64,000 nt of DNA from a virus, in IMG/VR virus record IMGVR_UViG_3300008267_000265, positions 1 through 64,000 of that record; one strand, given 5' to 3'. The first letter of the stretch is position 1. Each line of letters begins with the position of its first letter. The translations under genes were made by a program, and so were the position numbers. Positions 35,751 through 43,633 of this stretch are shown one piece after another. A model generated the notes under the pieces. It ran no database searches, was not told the DNA's origin, and saw only the letters and a list, made by a program, of their open reading frames with translations.

Positions 35751-36601
35751 TATTTGATGGCTTTAAGCTCATTTACTAATTGATAGTACTGCATAAGACC
35801 GATCAAAACTTCATCTTTTATAGATTCGTTAGGACCGATTGGCTTTACGAAGTTTAGTACTTCGTTTAATTTTATCTGTAGTACTTTGTCTTGTGCTTTA
35901 TCTTTCAAGCTACTTAGCTCTACTTTTACTTCAATTAGTTTTGTATTCAGATAGCTTCTTAGTTGCTTTGTATCTGATATATTGTTGATGTACTCTTTTA
36001 GTAGGTCCTTCTGCTCTGCAGATAGGGTTGAGTATTTATCGTTAAACTTTTCTACTAATATTTTGTAAGCCAGTACTCTGATTTCTTTATCCTCTTTCAT
36101 GAACTCCTCAACAACTTTAGATGCTACTTTTCTTTCGGTGAGAGTTTCTTTTGTGATATGTTCTAGGAGGGTTAGTTTGTTTGTTACAATCTGCTTTGTG
36201 TCTGTTGCACTTCTAGCAATTGTTGCTTCAATTAGAGTGTATACTGATGCGTAAACTTTGTAAGCGTCGATCTTTGCTTTGAAGAAATTGTCGAGGTCGT
36301 AGTTCTTTTTAACCTCTTTTATTAGATTATACTTCTCTTTATCTAGCTTTTCTCTATCAAGTTTCTTTGCTTGCTCTGTAATCGTTGATATTAAAATATC
36401 AGCTTTAGTTTCGTTTAATTTCGGAGCGTTTAATACTGTGTTGTACAAGTCGTACTCCTTACTGAGTTCGGTATTTGTAAAGTATTTCTTGAAGATTTTT
36501 ACGGCTACTGGGTTCTTGTTTGACATTAGATCCGAGGTTGCTTGCCTCACTAATAATTCAAATAATATTCCAGTATTTTTGTATTTGCTGTGCTTTATCA
36601 T
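35750..36601 (-). CDS. conserved portal-adjacent helical protein, unknown
   Basis: A 283-residue, almost fully helical, Lys/Glu-rich protein beginning M-I-K-H-S-K-Y-K-N-T-G-I-L-F-E-L-L-V-R-Q. This start is familiar from uncharacterised proteins next to portal genes in distant T4-like marine phages. It has no catalytic motif. A role in prohead core assembly is likely from position and composition. A promoter motif precedes it. Confidence 0.6.
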   Translation of the reverse strand: MIKHSKYKNTGILFELLVRQATSDLMSNKNPVAVKIFKKYFTNTELSKEYDLYNTVLNAPKLNETKADILISTITEQAKKLDREKLDKEKYNLIKEVKKNYDLDNFFKAKIDAYKVYASVYTLIEATIARSATDTKQIVTNKLTLLEHITKETLTERKVASKVVEEFMKEDKEIRVLAYKILVEKFNDKYSTLSAEQKDLLKEYINNISDTKQLRSYLNTKLIEVKVELSSLKDKAQDKVLQIKLNEVLNFVKPIGPNESIKDEVLIGLMQYYQLVNELKAIK

Positions 36602-36618
36602 TGCGTTTTAGCTTACTT

Positions 36619-36626
36619 ATAAATAT
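36619..36626 (-). promoter_or_regulatory. late-promoter-like motif after the portal gene
   Basis: The minus strand reads AGATATTTATAAG, 18 bases upstream of the ATG at 36601. Confidence 0.4.
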
Positions 36627-36633
36627 CTGTGTA

Positions 36634-38580
36634 TTAGGTTAAATCGGGTTTTATTTGGTTCTCATTGAGCAGATCGCTCTCCTTGTACAAGTCCACACGT
36701 CTTTTACCGAATGCCTCTAAAGCACTTTTGTTTCTTAGGTAAGCCGCAACCGTGTTATTACTGTGTTCTTTGTTCTCTTTCAGTGATAATGGTGAGTTTC
36801 CTTTGTACTTGACCTTTAAGTTGTCCTCTCCTGTGGTTGGTTTTGACTTCAAGTCATAAACACCCATTCTGTCACGTCCTAATGGATCCTCTGATGTGTT
36901 GATAAGTGATACTTTATCTTCAGGTCTGCCTGGCAATTTAACTGGTTCGTTAGGATTAATCTCGTCGTATCCCTGCGGAACCTCTGTATTGGCTAGGTTA
37001 GTGTTGCCGTATCCACCGTACATAGACGCAATCTGATGCGGTGTACCGAATGCTTGGCCTGATTGAGCTGGATCATTACCCTCTTCTTCGATTTGTTTGA
37101 ACCTAAATGCTCTCTTTTTGTCTTCTGCAACAAGGTCTCTGTACTCATCAAACTCTTCCTCAGAGAAGTGGAACAGTTTATCGTAGATCCAGTCAGTAGG
37201 TAACAAGCTAGTTTCCATCATTTGAGCTGCTAAATCCATCTTTTCCTTCATTAATGCCACTCTTTCTTGTTCGTAAATGATGGATGGAGTTGTTAAACTT
37301 AGATCGAAATTAGTTAACGACTCGTCTGTATAACCCTGTGCGTACAAGTGAACTAGTGCTATCTTAGTCAATTCACTAAGAACAATGCGCTGAAGTCTCT
37401 CGATTGTACGGGCAAAACGGATATCTTCAGCTGCTAATGTCGCTTTACCGGTCAAGTCTTTCTCATATCCTAAGAACGCTTTTGGTATTTTAAGAGCTGC
37501 GAATAGCTTGTTTAGTAGATAGTTGATGTCCTCTATACCGTTGTAATCCAACGCTTTAGCTGTGTCAATTCTCGTTGATGTATCGTTACCGCGCACAGGG
37601 ATGAAGAAATCTTCCATCATATTCTGCACGTTAAAGTTGAGATTGTACTGTCCCGTTTTCTGATCAACAAGTGGTGTTTTCTTCATCTTGTTAATCATTC
37701 TTTGCATGTAGTTTTCTACTTCATTTGGCGGAATAGCGCCAACGTTTACATAGAATATTCTACGCTCTGGGGCACGTGTGATACGGTGAATTAACATCGC
37801 ATCTTCCATCAAAACGTACTGCTTATACAATCTACGTCCTGGCTCCAAATAAGATCTACCGTATGGCAAATAATTTATATCTCCAATCAATCTTAGGTGT
37901 GCCATTTCATAGTTATAGAAGGTAATACCTAAGTCAGTATTTTGATATGAGGTTGAGTATCCCGCAGTTGCACCTAAGGCAGCTGTCGGATCGTACTTGT
38001 AAATTACTTCAGATGGATTACTTGGGTTGGTTCCTTCTAAGCGCACAATATTATATGCCGAGAAAGGAATTACATTATAGACACCAAACTTTTCTGCGAT
38101 CTCTAATTTCAAGAAGAAATCGCCGTATTTACACATATTCCTAATCCAGAACCACAAATTGAATTCAATATTCAATACATCGTAGAATAAACTACGAAGG
38201 ATATGCTGTATGTTTTCGTCTGCTGATCTAATTTGTAATACATCTCCAGTTGCATTCTTTAATGTACACTCATCTGCAATAATATCCAAAGCGGATGCTA
38301 CGATTGGATCTGTATCCATTGCTTCGTAGTCTGCGTAAATTTGAACACGTACATTCTGGTAATTCTGAGCGAGATTAAGGTTTACACCGTAGGAAGTTGA
38401 TGTCGTGTAAATACGATTAAAACGGTCAATAAGTGCATTCGTTTGAAGCACACCATCGACCTGAATCTTTTCGACATCTACTGTCTTTAAATCTCCACCA
38501 TCGTTACGTATAATAACGTCCGTGGAAAATAGCCTTTTTAAGGTTGAAAACAGATTTCTCTGCGGTTGTTGTTCTGCCAT
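36634..38580 (-). CDS. gp20: portal protein (T4 gp20-like)
   Basis: A 648-residue protein, somewhat longer than T4 gp20. Characteristic stretches are Y-E-A-M-D-T-D-P-I-V-A-S-A-L-D-I-I-A-D-E, Y-G-R-S-Y-L-E-P-G-R-R-L-Y-K-Q, A-P-E-R-R-I-F-Y-V-N-V-G, E-D-F-F-I-P-V-R, and I-P-K-A-F-L-G-Y-E. The dodecameric portal nucleates head assembly and is the DNA channel. Terminase lies directly upstream. The C-terminal 150 residues are Asn/Glu-rich and variable. The ATG is only 5 bases from a promoter-like motif and no later ATG would preserve the N-terminus. Confidence 0.9.
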   Translation of the reverse strand: MAEQQPQRNLFSTLKRLFSTDVIIRNDGGDLKTVDVEKIQVDGVLQTNALIDRFNRIYTTSTSYGVNLNLAQNYQNVRVQIYADYEAMDTDPIVASALDIIADECTLKNATGDVLQIRSADENIQHILRSLFYDVLNIEFNLWFWIRNMCKYGDFFLKLEIAEKFGVYNVIPFSAYNIVRLEGTNPSNPSEVIYKYDPTAALGATAGYSTSYQNTDLGITFYNYEMAHLRLIGDINYLPYGRSYLEPGRRLYKQYVLMEDAMLIHRITRAPERRIFYVNVGAIPPNEVENYMQRMINKMKKTPLVDQKTGQYNLNFNVQNMMEDFFIPVRGNDTSTRIDTAKALDYNGIEDINYLLNKLFAALKIPKAFLGYEKDLTGKATLAAEDIRFARTIERLQRIVLSELTKIALVHLYAQGYTDESLTNFDLSLTTPSIIYEQERVALMKEKMDLAAQMMETSLLPTDWIYDKLFHFSEEEFDEYRDLVAEDKKRAFRFKQIEEEGNDPAQSGQAFGTPHQIASMYGGYGNTNLANTEVPQGYDEINPNEPVKLPGRPEDKVSLINTSEDPLGRDRMGVYDLKSKPTTGEDNLKVKYKGNSPLSLKENKEHSNNTVAAYLRNKSALEAFGKRRVDLYKESDLLNENQIKPDLT

Positions 38581-38585
38581 ATTTT

Positions 38586-38593
38586 ATAAATAT
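38586..38593 (-). promoter_or_regulatory. late-promoter-like motif abutting the portal start
   Basis: The minus strand reads AGATATTTATAAAAT followed at once by the portal ATG. The close spacing suggests either a leaderless transcript or a role for the motif in translation. Confidence 0.4.
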
Positions 38594-38605
38594 CTTTTGT
38601 CTGTA

Positions 38606-40081
38606 TTATCCCAGCAGCCAGGTTATATCTGTTTGTTCGTTGCCAGCCTGCATTGTCCATGGGTTATTTTGAGTGTTGGACGTTGGTGTATAAACTTGGA
38701 ATCCGTCAGTTGTTCTTGTAAAGCTATTGAGGCTTGCGTAGGTTAAATCCATTGCTGTTCGTCTGAATCTCAATGCTGTATCTCGTAAAAATAATCCAAC
38801 ACATCCTGGCATCACAAGGTCATCGTTGTAGCCATTCATTGCTTGTGCTCTACCGTTCTTCCAGATGAATACTCTCAGCTCATCTAAGAATCTTTGTGAT
38901 CTTATTACTACTGTTTTTTCTTCTATGAAGGATCTTGCTTTTTCAATTACAAGTGGTCTCGTTTTTTGGTTCATTGAGAAGCCTGGAACCATTCCGTCTC
39001 CTCTATCAAACTTGGCAACGTATAAATCTATCTGTGTGCCAACTACTTCTGATTTAGGAGAGTAGTATAGGTTTGCATAGCCAGCTTCTTGAATTGTTGT
39101 TACAACATCCCATCCAATACTTGCATTCTCCACGACTAGCATTGCGTTATTCCAATCGGTTGCAACTGATATTAGCTTGCGTGCAAAGTCTTTGGTTGGT
39201 ATTTGATCTTTAAACTCTGCTACTTGCTCTAATTCATCTACATCAAATACGTGGAAGGTTGAGAAGTCTTTTCCGTCTCCACGGGCAACGTCAGCTACAA
39301 CCATATAGGTCTTCATTGAGTCCGGATACTTCCATATCCAGTAGTTGCCACCTTGATCTCTTCTTTCAACTGGCTCTCTTACTGTGTTCTCTTGGTAGTA
39401 GTTTAGTGTATTCGGTTCAATTACAGTATCACCGGATGTACTGAAGTCACAATCACATTCCTGCGCAGCTGCTCTCGGTCCTAGTTGAGCTGTTTGCTCG
39501 TCTCTCCATGATTGCTCTCTTTCTGGATGTACTGTCCACGGTAAGCTAATTGGAGTAAATTTATTCTCTCCAACTTGAGCTCTTGTGAACTCTTTATGGA
39601 ACCAGTTACCAACACCGTTAGGAGTTGATAGTGCAATACATCTACCACCCGTTGCAAGTGTTTGTTGTGCAGCTGTAAAGATGTCTTCAATACGATCAAT
39701 GAACGCAGCCTCATCTATTACAAGTAGTGATACCGCTTCCGAACGAGCTGAGTCAGTTGCTGCTGATACTGCTTTGATTTGCGATCCGTTCTTAAGTCTT
39801 AAACTAAGACGGTTATGTTCCATCACCGGTAGCTTCATCCAGGTAGGTAGATTGTCGTATGCAAATCTAACCTTTGTTACCATATTCTTTGCAGTTGCTT
39901 GCGTTGTCGCAAGTACAAGAATATTCTTATCCTGTTCAAAGAGCATCATCCAAAGAGCAAATGCAGAGCTCAGCGTTGATATACCGAGCTGTCTTGATTT
40001 GTTTATGATCGTGTAATCGTATCTCTGTAGTAGTTTTAACGTCTTTTTTATTGCGTCGTTTATGCTTAGTTGGGAAGCCAT
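38606..40081 (-). CDS. terL: terminase large subunit (T4 gp17-like), deviant P-loop
   Basis: A 491-residue packaging motor. ATPase motifs are Walker A-like K-S-R-Q-L-G-I-S-T (28-36), Walker B L-L-V-I-D-E-A (119-125) and the coupling motif A-L-S-T-P-N-G. The nuclease domain has V-V-A-D-V-A-R-G-D-G, V-V-E-N-A-S and a C-terminal N-D-D-L-V. T4 has SRQLGKTT; here the usual lysine is Ile, and the only nearby lysine is at the start of the loop, as in lambda gpA. Only 27 residues precede the P-loop, against about 160 in T4, and an in-frame TAA immediately precedes the ATG. A T4-type N-terminal subdomain is therefore missing or encoded elsewhere. Confidence 0.88.
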   Translation of the reverse strand: MASQLSINDAIKKTLKLLQRYDYTIINKSRQLGISTLSSAFALWMMLFEQDKNILVLATTQATAKNMVTKVRFAYDNLPTWMKLPVMEHNRLSLRLKNGSQIKAVSAATDSARSEAVSLLVIDEAAFIDRIEDIFTAAQQTLATGGRCIALSTPNGVGNWFHKEFTRAQVGENKFTPISLPWTVHPEREQSWRDEQTAQLGPRAAAQECDCDFSTSGDTVIEPNTLNYYQENTVREPVERRDQGGNYWIWKYPDSMKTYMVVADVARGDGKDFSTFHVFDVDELEQVAEFKDQIPTKDFARKLISVATDWNNAMLVVENASIGWDVVTTIQEAGYANLYYSPKSEVVGTQIDLYVAKFDRGDGMVPGFSMNQKTRPLVIEKARSFIEEKTVVIRSQRFLDELRVFIWKNGRAQAMNGYNDDLVMPGCVGLFLRDTALRFRRTAMDLTYASLNSFTRTTDGFQVYTPTSNTQNNPWTMQAGNEQTDITWLLG

Positions 40082-40113
40082 TTATTTAGGTTATAACCTA
40101 CGAGTGTTTATTA

Positions 40114-40121
40114 ATAAATAG
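40114..40121 (-). promoter_or_regulatory. late-promoter-like motif before terL
   Basis: The minus strand reads TAGCTATTTATTAAT, 33 bases upstream of the terL ATG at 40081. Confidence 0.45.
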
Positions 40122-40127
40122 CTAGAA

Positions 40128-40376
40128 TTAGAAGTCAAAGTTTGTTGGCTCCACTGCTGCAAACATCTTATCCTGTGCTACAAGCGCTAACCAGTCGTTT
40201 TTGCTGTACTTAATTCCGTTTACATAATACTCAGGTTGCAACCCTTCTGATTCTGGGTAGGTTATAGCCGGTCCTTCCAAGGAATGTGGCTTTGCATTTT
40301 CTCCAACCCTTTGTGTATAGGTAATTGTTTTACCGCATACAGTTGTCATTGTTTTGTTAATAATTGCTGCTCTCAT
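40128..40376 (-). CDS. 82-residue protein upstream of terL, unknown
   Basis: A small protein with an N-terminal M-R-A-A-I-I-N-K-T and a middle Y-Y-V-N-G-I-K-Y-S-K-N-D-W-L-A-L. I recognise no family. It lies in the place where a small terminase subunit could be expected, but it is shorter than typical TerS proteins and lacks an obvious helix-turn-helix. It follows a terminator, so it needs its own promoter; none of the repeated motifs is visible in the preceding 60 bases. Confidence 0.45.
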   Translation of the reverse strand: MRAAIINKTMTTVCGKTITYTQRVGENAKPHSLEGPAITYPESEGLQPEYYVNGIKYSKNDWLALVAQDKMFAAVEPTNFDF

Positions 40377-40437
40377 ATCGATTTGTTTATACTAATAATA
40401 TAGTTCCTTTTATTGGTATTTCCAACAATAAAATAAG

Positions 40438-40461
40438 AAAACCCAAGCTTACAGGCTTGGG
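40438..40461 (-). terminator. rho-independent terminator
   Basis: The minus strand forms CCCAAGC, loop CTGTAA, GCTTGGG, followed by TTTTCTTATTTTATTG. It ends the transcript of the small-gene cluster before terL. Confidence 0.85.
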
Positions 40462-40504
40462 CTTGCACCTATGGTCTAGATAGGCTGTCCTAGGGTAGCA
40501 GGAC
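40442..40504 (-). ncRNA. three consecutive stem-loops, candidate structured RNA
   Basis: Reading the minus strand from 40504: GTCCT-(8-base loop)-AGGAC, two bases, CCTAT-(7-base loop)-ATAGG, six bases, CCCAAGC-(6-base loop)-GCTTGGG, then the T tract. The last hairpin is the terminator. The first two have perfect 5-base stems and no coding sense, as they lie after the stop codon of the gene ending at 40512. It could be a structured 3' end that protects the mRNA or a small RNA released from it. No known RNA family is recognised and it is not a tRNA. Confidence 0.35.
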
Positions 40505-40511
40505 GATTATT

Positions 40512-40979
40512 TTATGATTCAGTCTCACCTGCTGTTTCTTCTGCTGGTGTTGGTTCTTCTTCTGCTGCTTCTGGTTCAGATGTTTGCTCTTCTCCTTCTG
40601 GTCCTTTTGTTGTGATTGGGTTACCCAATGCAAGCAGTCTTGCTATTGCATTTATACACCTCTCTTTCTCACCGATTGTACGAAGATAAAACTTCTTACC
40701 AGCCACTGTTGCTTCGTATGCTTTTTCTAAGAAAGTTAGTAGATATTCTTGGTCGTTGTGTAAAGCAATTTTGAAAGTTGTTGGCTTTGGTGCAATGATG
40801 TAGATACCCGTAACGTAATCTTTGAAGGCTGGTGTCATCAACATCTCTAATGTGTGGTTGAGAGTTGGATACTTTTTAAGAATAAAAGCGATTGGATTAT
40901 CCTCAAATGATTGTACATTCGGTTCCATCCTCTCCACTTCATTCAATATCAGTCTTCTTATAATTGCTTTATTGTTCAT
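40512..40979 (-). CDS. small-cluster protein with LILNE leader, unknown
   Basis: A 155-residue protein. I place the start at 40979 (M-N-N-K-A-I-I-R-R-L-I-L-N-E), one base after the upstream stop; the longer frame would overlap the preceding gene. The leader ends in a candidate protease site (L-N-E/V). The middle has K-I-A-L-H-N-D-Q-E-Y-L-L-T-F-L and Y-L-R-T-I-G-E-K-E-R-C-I-N-A-I-A. The C-terminal 35 residues are almost all Glu, Pro, Thr and Ala. Function unknown; packaging into the head is an inference from the leader. Confidence 0.55.
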   Translation of the reverse strand: MNNKAIIRRLILNEVERMEPNVQSFEDNPIAFILKKYPTLNHTLEMLMTPAFKDYVTGIYIIAPKPTTFKIALHNDQEYLLTFLEKAYEATVAGKKFYLRTIGEKERCINAIARLLALGNPITTKGPEGEEQTSEPEAAEEEPTPAEETAGETES

Positions 40980-40980
40980 A

Positions 40981-41511
40981 TTAATATCCTTTTTCTTGAG
41001 CTCTGCGTTTAGAATAATCTGAAGCATACTCCTTTTCGTCATCTTCTATTTCAGAGTCGTATCCTACCTCATCAATAAACTCTTGTAGTTCTCCTAGTGC
41101 CTGCAGCAGTCCTTGTTTATCTGCTGTAGAAATATTTGAATTGGTTGAGATATTTCTCATTAAGTTACGGACGGTGGTGTCAGCGGCCTGTACTTTTTTT
41201 AAATCCACAGATTCAGCTACCACAGCAAATCCCGGTGTTGGTTGCTGCATTGCTCCCATTTCGTGTTGCTTTCCAATCATATACTCAGCTACTGAGTGCA
41301 TATAGTCAGCTGCTAAACTAATGTATGCTGAAACCCATCCTGGAAGTTCATCTCCTGGTTGGATGATGTTTTGTAGTTTTGATGCGTTTGAGATCATATC
41401 TCTCAATTCGCTGTCAGCCATTGAAGCTTCGTGATCGTGTCCGTGAGTGTAATCGGTGCCTTGTCTTTCGCAGTCTCCGCACTCGTTTAGTAAGTTAGCT
41501 AATCTGATCAT
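40981..41511 (-). CDS. small-cluster protein with MIRLANLLNE leader, unknown
   Basis: A 176-residue protein. The start at 41511 (M-I-R-L-A-N-L-L-N-E-C) is preferred because upstream codons would translate the promoter motif at 41525-41532. The leader aligns with the neighbouring M-I-K-L-T-D-L-L-S-E and with the T4 internal-protein leader. A Cys/His-rich patch (C-G-D-C-E-R-Q and H-G-H-D-H-E) near the N-terminus could bind metal. The rest is helical, ending in an acidic region. No family recognised. Confidence 0.55.
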   Translation of the reverse strand: MIRLANLLNECGDCERQGTDYTHGHDHEASMADSELRDMISNASKLQNIIQPGDELPGWVSAYISLAADYMHSVAEYMIGKQHEMGAMQQPTPGFAVVAESVDLKKVQAADTTVRNLMRNISTNSNISTADKQGLLQALGELQEFIDEVGYDSEIEDDEKEYASDYSKRRAQEKGY

Positions 41512-41524
41512 TACTGTGTTTTTA

Positions 41525-41532
41525 ATAAATAG
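41525..41532 (-). promoter_or_regulatory. late-promoter-like motif in the small-gene cluster
   Basis: The minus strand reads TAAACTATTTATTAA, 14 bases upstream of the chosen ATG at 41511. Confidence 0.45.
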
Positions 41533-41533
41533 T

Positions 41534-41881
41534 TTACTTGTGTTTAATAAGTAATTCACCTAGAACCTCAATCTTACCAACTATCTCCTGAAAGCGGATC
41601 TGAGATATGTCCATCTCTTTGCTGGTGGCTTTGTGTAGTTTCTTGAGTAGTTCTTTGTATTCTTTTTCTGCTCTCTCGATATCAAACTTACCTTCTGCTG
41701 CCTTTTTATAGTATGGCTCTTTTACTTTGAAGTGATGCCAGGTTAGTAGTGCTAGACCACCTTTATCGTGGGCATTATCAGCAATCTTAGCAGCTCCTTT
41801 GCCACGTGTCTCTGCAAAGTCTTCGAAGGTGTCTTTTACTTCTTTCTTTGCTTCGCTTAGTAGGTCGGTTAGTTTTATCAT
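41534..41881 (-). CDS. small-cluster protein with MIKLTDLLSE leader, unknown
   Basis: A 115-residue helical, Lys/Glu-rich protein. The ATG at 41881 overlaps the stop of the membrane protein gene (TAATG), so translation is probably coupled. The first eleven residues M-I-K-L-T-D-L-L-S-E-A align position by position with the T4 internal-protein leader M-K-T-Y-Q-E-F-I-A-E-A, with cleavage expected after Glu10. The remainder has a central W-H-H-F-K-V-K-E-P-Y-Y-K-K-A and no known domain. Confidence 0.55.
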   Translation of the reverse strand: MIKLTDLLSEAKKEVKDTFEDFAETRGKGAAKIADNAHDKGGLALLTWHHFKVKEPYYKKAAEGKFDIERAEKEYKELLKKLHKATSKEMDISQIRFQEIVGKIEVLGELLIKHK

Positions 41882-42243
41882 TAGAATAAGTTGGCTACGG
41901 TTAAATTGATAATAAGTGCTATAAAGAATATCATCCAAGCCTGGTTGATTTGTGGTTTAACTCCATCCTCATCGAAGTTACCAATGTGATACGGTCTTGT
42001 TTTAAAATTAGAGAATCCCATTGTTAATCCAGCTCCAATAAATGCAAATAGATATGCTAATACCACATACCACATTTGATGATCCTTGTCTGCAAATAAG
42101 ATTGGAAACGGTATACCTACTCCTATTACTATGACTGGTATTAGAGCAAGTAGTGGGGATAGTATAAAAAAGGATAGACAGTATATTACTGTCCCCGCTA
42201 TGAAATGGTTTGCTTTGTCGGCTGCTATAATTAGTTTTGTCAT
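41881..42243 (-). CDS. small membrane protein
   Basis: A 120-residue protein with about four hydrophobic segments: residues 14-30 (F-I-A-G-T-V-I-Y-C-L-S-F-F-I-L), 31-50, 57-76 (M-W-Y-V-V-L-A-Y-L-F-A-F-I-G-A-G) and 103-120. The start M-T-K-L-I-I-A-A-D-K-A-N-H-F-I-A-G resembles small YfiM-like or VanZ-like phage membrane proteins with a D-K-x-x-H-F-x-A-G motif. Its function is unknown; lysis or envelope remodelling is possible. It overlaps both neighbours by 1-4 bases. Confidence 0.55.
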   Translation of the reverse strand: MTKLIIAADKANHFIAGTVIYCLSFFILSPLLALIPVIVIGVGIPFPILFADKDHQMWYVVLAYLFAFIGAGLTMGFSNFKTRPYHIGNFDEDGVKPQINQAWMIFFIALIINLTVANLF

Positions 42244-42350
42244 GCTTTTAATTTCTTCAAGATCGCATTATTTTGATCTATCTGCTTTTGTTTTTTGATA
42301 CCACTTCTTTTTGATTTCATTGGTACCTTTTTTAATTTTGCTCTTGCCAT
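42240..42350 (-). CDS. 36-residue basic protein
   Basis: A frame from the ATG at 42350 to a TGA at 42240 encodes M-A-R-A-K-L-K-K-V-P-M-K-S-K-R-S-G and ends N-A-I-L-K-K-L-K-A. The stop overlaps the start of the membrane-protein gene as ATGA, a classic coupling arrangement that supports a real gene. It is very basic and has no recognised family. Confidence 0.5.
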   Translation of the reverse strand: MARAKLKKVPMKSKRSGIKKQKQIDQNNAILKKLKA

Positions 42351-42370
42351 TTGTGGAAGCTCTTTATTAT

Positions 42371-42667
42371 TTATCCTTGTTGCATTAGCTTTTTCATGTA
42401 CGCTCTAGCATCTTGAAGATCATCTATATCTATAGTCGCTTTAATGTGTGCACGTAGTTCATCATCACTAAGCGGTGTCATATCTAGGCGCTCACGTGGC
42501 GAAAAGGCTTGTTTAAAAGCAGGTGTGTTTCTGTTCATTACTATAAAGTCAATATCTTCATCACTACCCTCTTTAAAGCCATAGCCTCCAAATTCGTTCA
42601 ACTGTGATTCTTTAATCAATCCAGCTAATTGCTGCATTCTTTTTGCTTCGTTTATTAGTTTTTTCAT
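42371..42667 (-). CDS. small protein with LINEAKRMQQLAG leader
   Basis: A 98-residue protein starting M-K-K-L-I-N-E-A-K-R-M-Q-Q-L-A-G-L-I-K-E. The same leader is found in the gene at 43305 and, more loosely, in those at 43828 and 31172, although the rest of each protein is unrelated. Here the body is acidic with a C-terminal helical region (D-D-E-L-R-A-H-I-K-A-T-I-D). No known domain. Two candidate protease sites lie in the leader (LINE/A and LIKE/S). Confidence 0.55.
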   Translation of the reverse strand: MKKLINEAKRMQQLAGLIKESQLNEFGGYGFKEGSDEDIDFIVMNRNTPAFKQAFSPRERLDMTPLSDDELRAHIKATIDIDDLQDARAYMKKLMQQG

Positions 42668-42670
42668 ATT

Positions 42671-43288
42671 TTACCATGCTCTGCAGGACCAGTAGTTTGC
42701 TTTCCATCTTGGTCCAGGGTTTTGACAATGGTGTCTTGCTCTATAGGATTTTCTACGAGCTGGGATGTTCTTTTTTATTTTCATGTTAGGATCACCGAAG
42801 TTCACCTTAACAACGTTTCCTTTTGCATTCTTAACGTATACCGATCTTTTCTTGGGTCCGCCTGGTGTTAGGAATGGTTTACCTAGCTTTACTTTGCGAC
42901 CTCTATACTCTGCTTCTTCTAGCTTGTGTTCGTATTCTAATAGATACTCTATCATGCACTCTGTACAGAAGCTATCTGTCTCGTCCATTGCATTTATTCT
43001 ATCCGCTGCTTGTTTTGCTTTTTTAAAAGCTTCTGATCCTTTGCGGGCAGGCTTTTCGCCACGGGCTTGCTTAGCTCTGATGTTTGCCCATAGACCTTTT
43101 AAAGCCTCTTCAACATCAGCTTTTGGATCGTGAAACTCATCATGGGCGTCGTGATTCATTGTATGCATTTCATTTGCTCTTCTTGCACAGCTTCTCTCTC
43201 CTTTTAAATAAGGGGTTGGGCACGATGTTCCTTTTACGTGAACGTGCCCACATCTACCACAGCATGTACCTTTCTTTTCGTCTAGCAT
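42671..43288 (-). CDS. zinc-binding protein with DUF5872-like C-terminus
   Basis: A 205-residue protein. The N-terminal 40 residues have C-C-G-R-C-G-H-V-H-V-K-G-T-S-C and a further Cys, suggesting metal binding. A middle F-C-T-E-C-M motif could be another half-site. The last 85 residues (E-Y-R-G-R-K-V-K-L-G-K-P-F, K-K-R-S-V-Y-V-K, N-F-G-D-P-N-M-K-I, R-H-H-C, W-S-C-R-A-W) match the pattern I know from DUF5872-type domains in phages and large viruses, whose function is unknown. It sits in the cluster of small leader-bearing genes. Confidence 0.6.
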   Translation of the reverse strand: MLDEKKGTCCGRCGHVHVKGTSCPTPYLKGERSCARRANEMHTMNHDAHDEFHDPKADVEEALKGLWANIRAKQARGEKPARKGSEAFKKAKQAADRINAMDETDSFCTECMIEYLLEYEHKLEEAEYRGRKVKLGKPFLTPGGPKKRSVYVKNAKGNVVKVNFGDPNMKIKKNIPARRKSYRARHHCQNPGPRWKANYWSCRAW

Positions 43289-43304
43289 TGCTCTTTAGTT
43301 ACTA

Positions 43305-43607
43305 CTATCCTATAATCCGGTTAACATCATTCACAAGATTTCGATCTACGTCAACTGTGCTCCAGTCTGAAAAGTCGATTTCACTATCTATACGCGCTTC
43401 AGGATCTTCTTGAGAAGATAGTTCTTTTTGAGAGAGATCAAATGAAATAGAGTATTCGTTATCTAACATGTCGACTAGTGTATCTATTTTACCGTTGTTA
43501 TAAGCTTTCTTTAGAGCGTTTTTAAAAAATCTCTCAGTAGTTCCTTCACCTTCTTTCAAGATTCCAGCTAATTGCTGCATTCTTTTTGCTTCGTTGATTA
43601 GTTTCAT
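43305..43607 (-). CDS. small protein with LINEAKRMQQLAG leader
   Basis: A 100-residue protein starting M-K-L-I-N-E-A-K-R-M-Q-Q-L-A-G-I-L-K-E-G. It shares 13 consecutive residues with the leader of the gene at 42371. The body is different, with F-F-K-N-A-L-K-K-A-Y-N-N-G and an acidic C-terminus containing D-F-S-D-W-S-T-V-D-V-D. Candidate protease sites are LINE/A and ILKE/G. Function unknown. Confidence 0.55.
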   Translation of the reverse strand: MKLINEAKRMQQLAGILKEGEGTTERFFKNALKKAYNNGKIDTLVDMLDNEYSISFDLSQKELSSQEDPEARIDSEIDFSDWSTVDVDRNLVNDVNRIIG

Positions 43608-43633
43608 ATTAATGTAAGAATTTTAGTTTGTAC

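Noticed and set aside
40128-40376. Small terminase subunit
   Set aside because: Its position is suggestive, but it is only 82 residues with no helix-turn-helix or coiled-coil oligomerisation region; I left it as unknown.
40377-40511. tRNA in the gap before terL
   Set aside because: Three hairpins are present but there is no acceptor stem, anticodon arm or T-loop consensus arranged as a cloverleaf.
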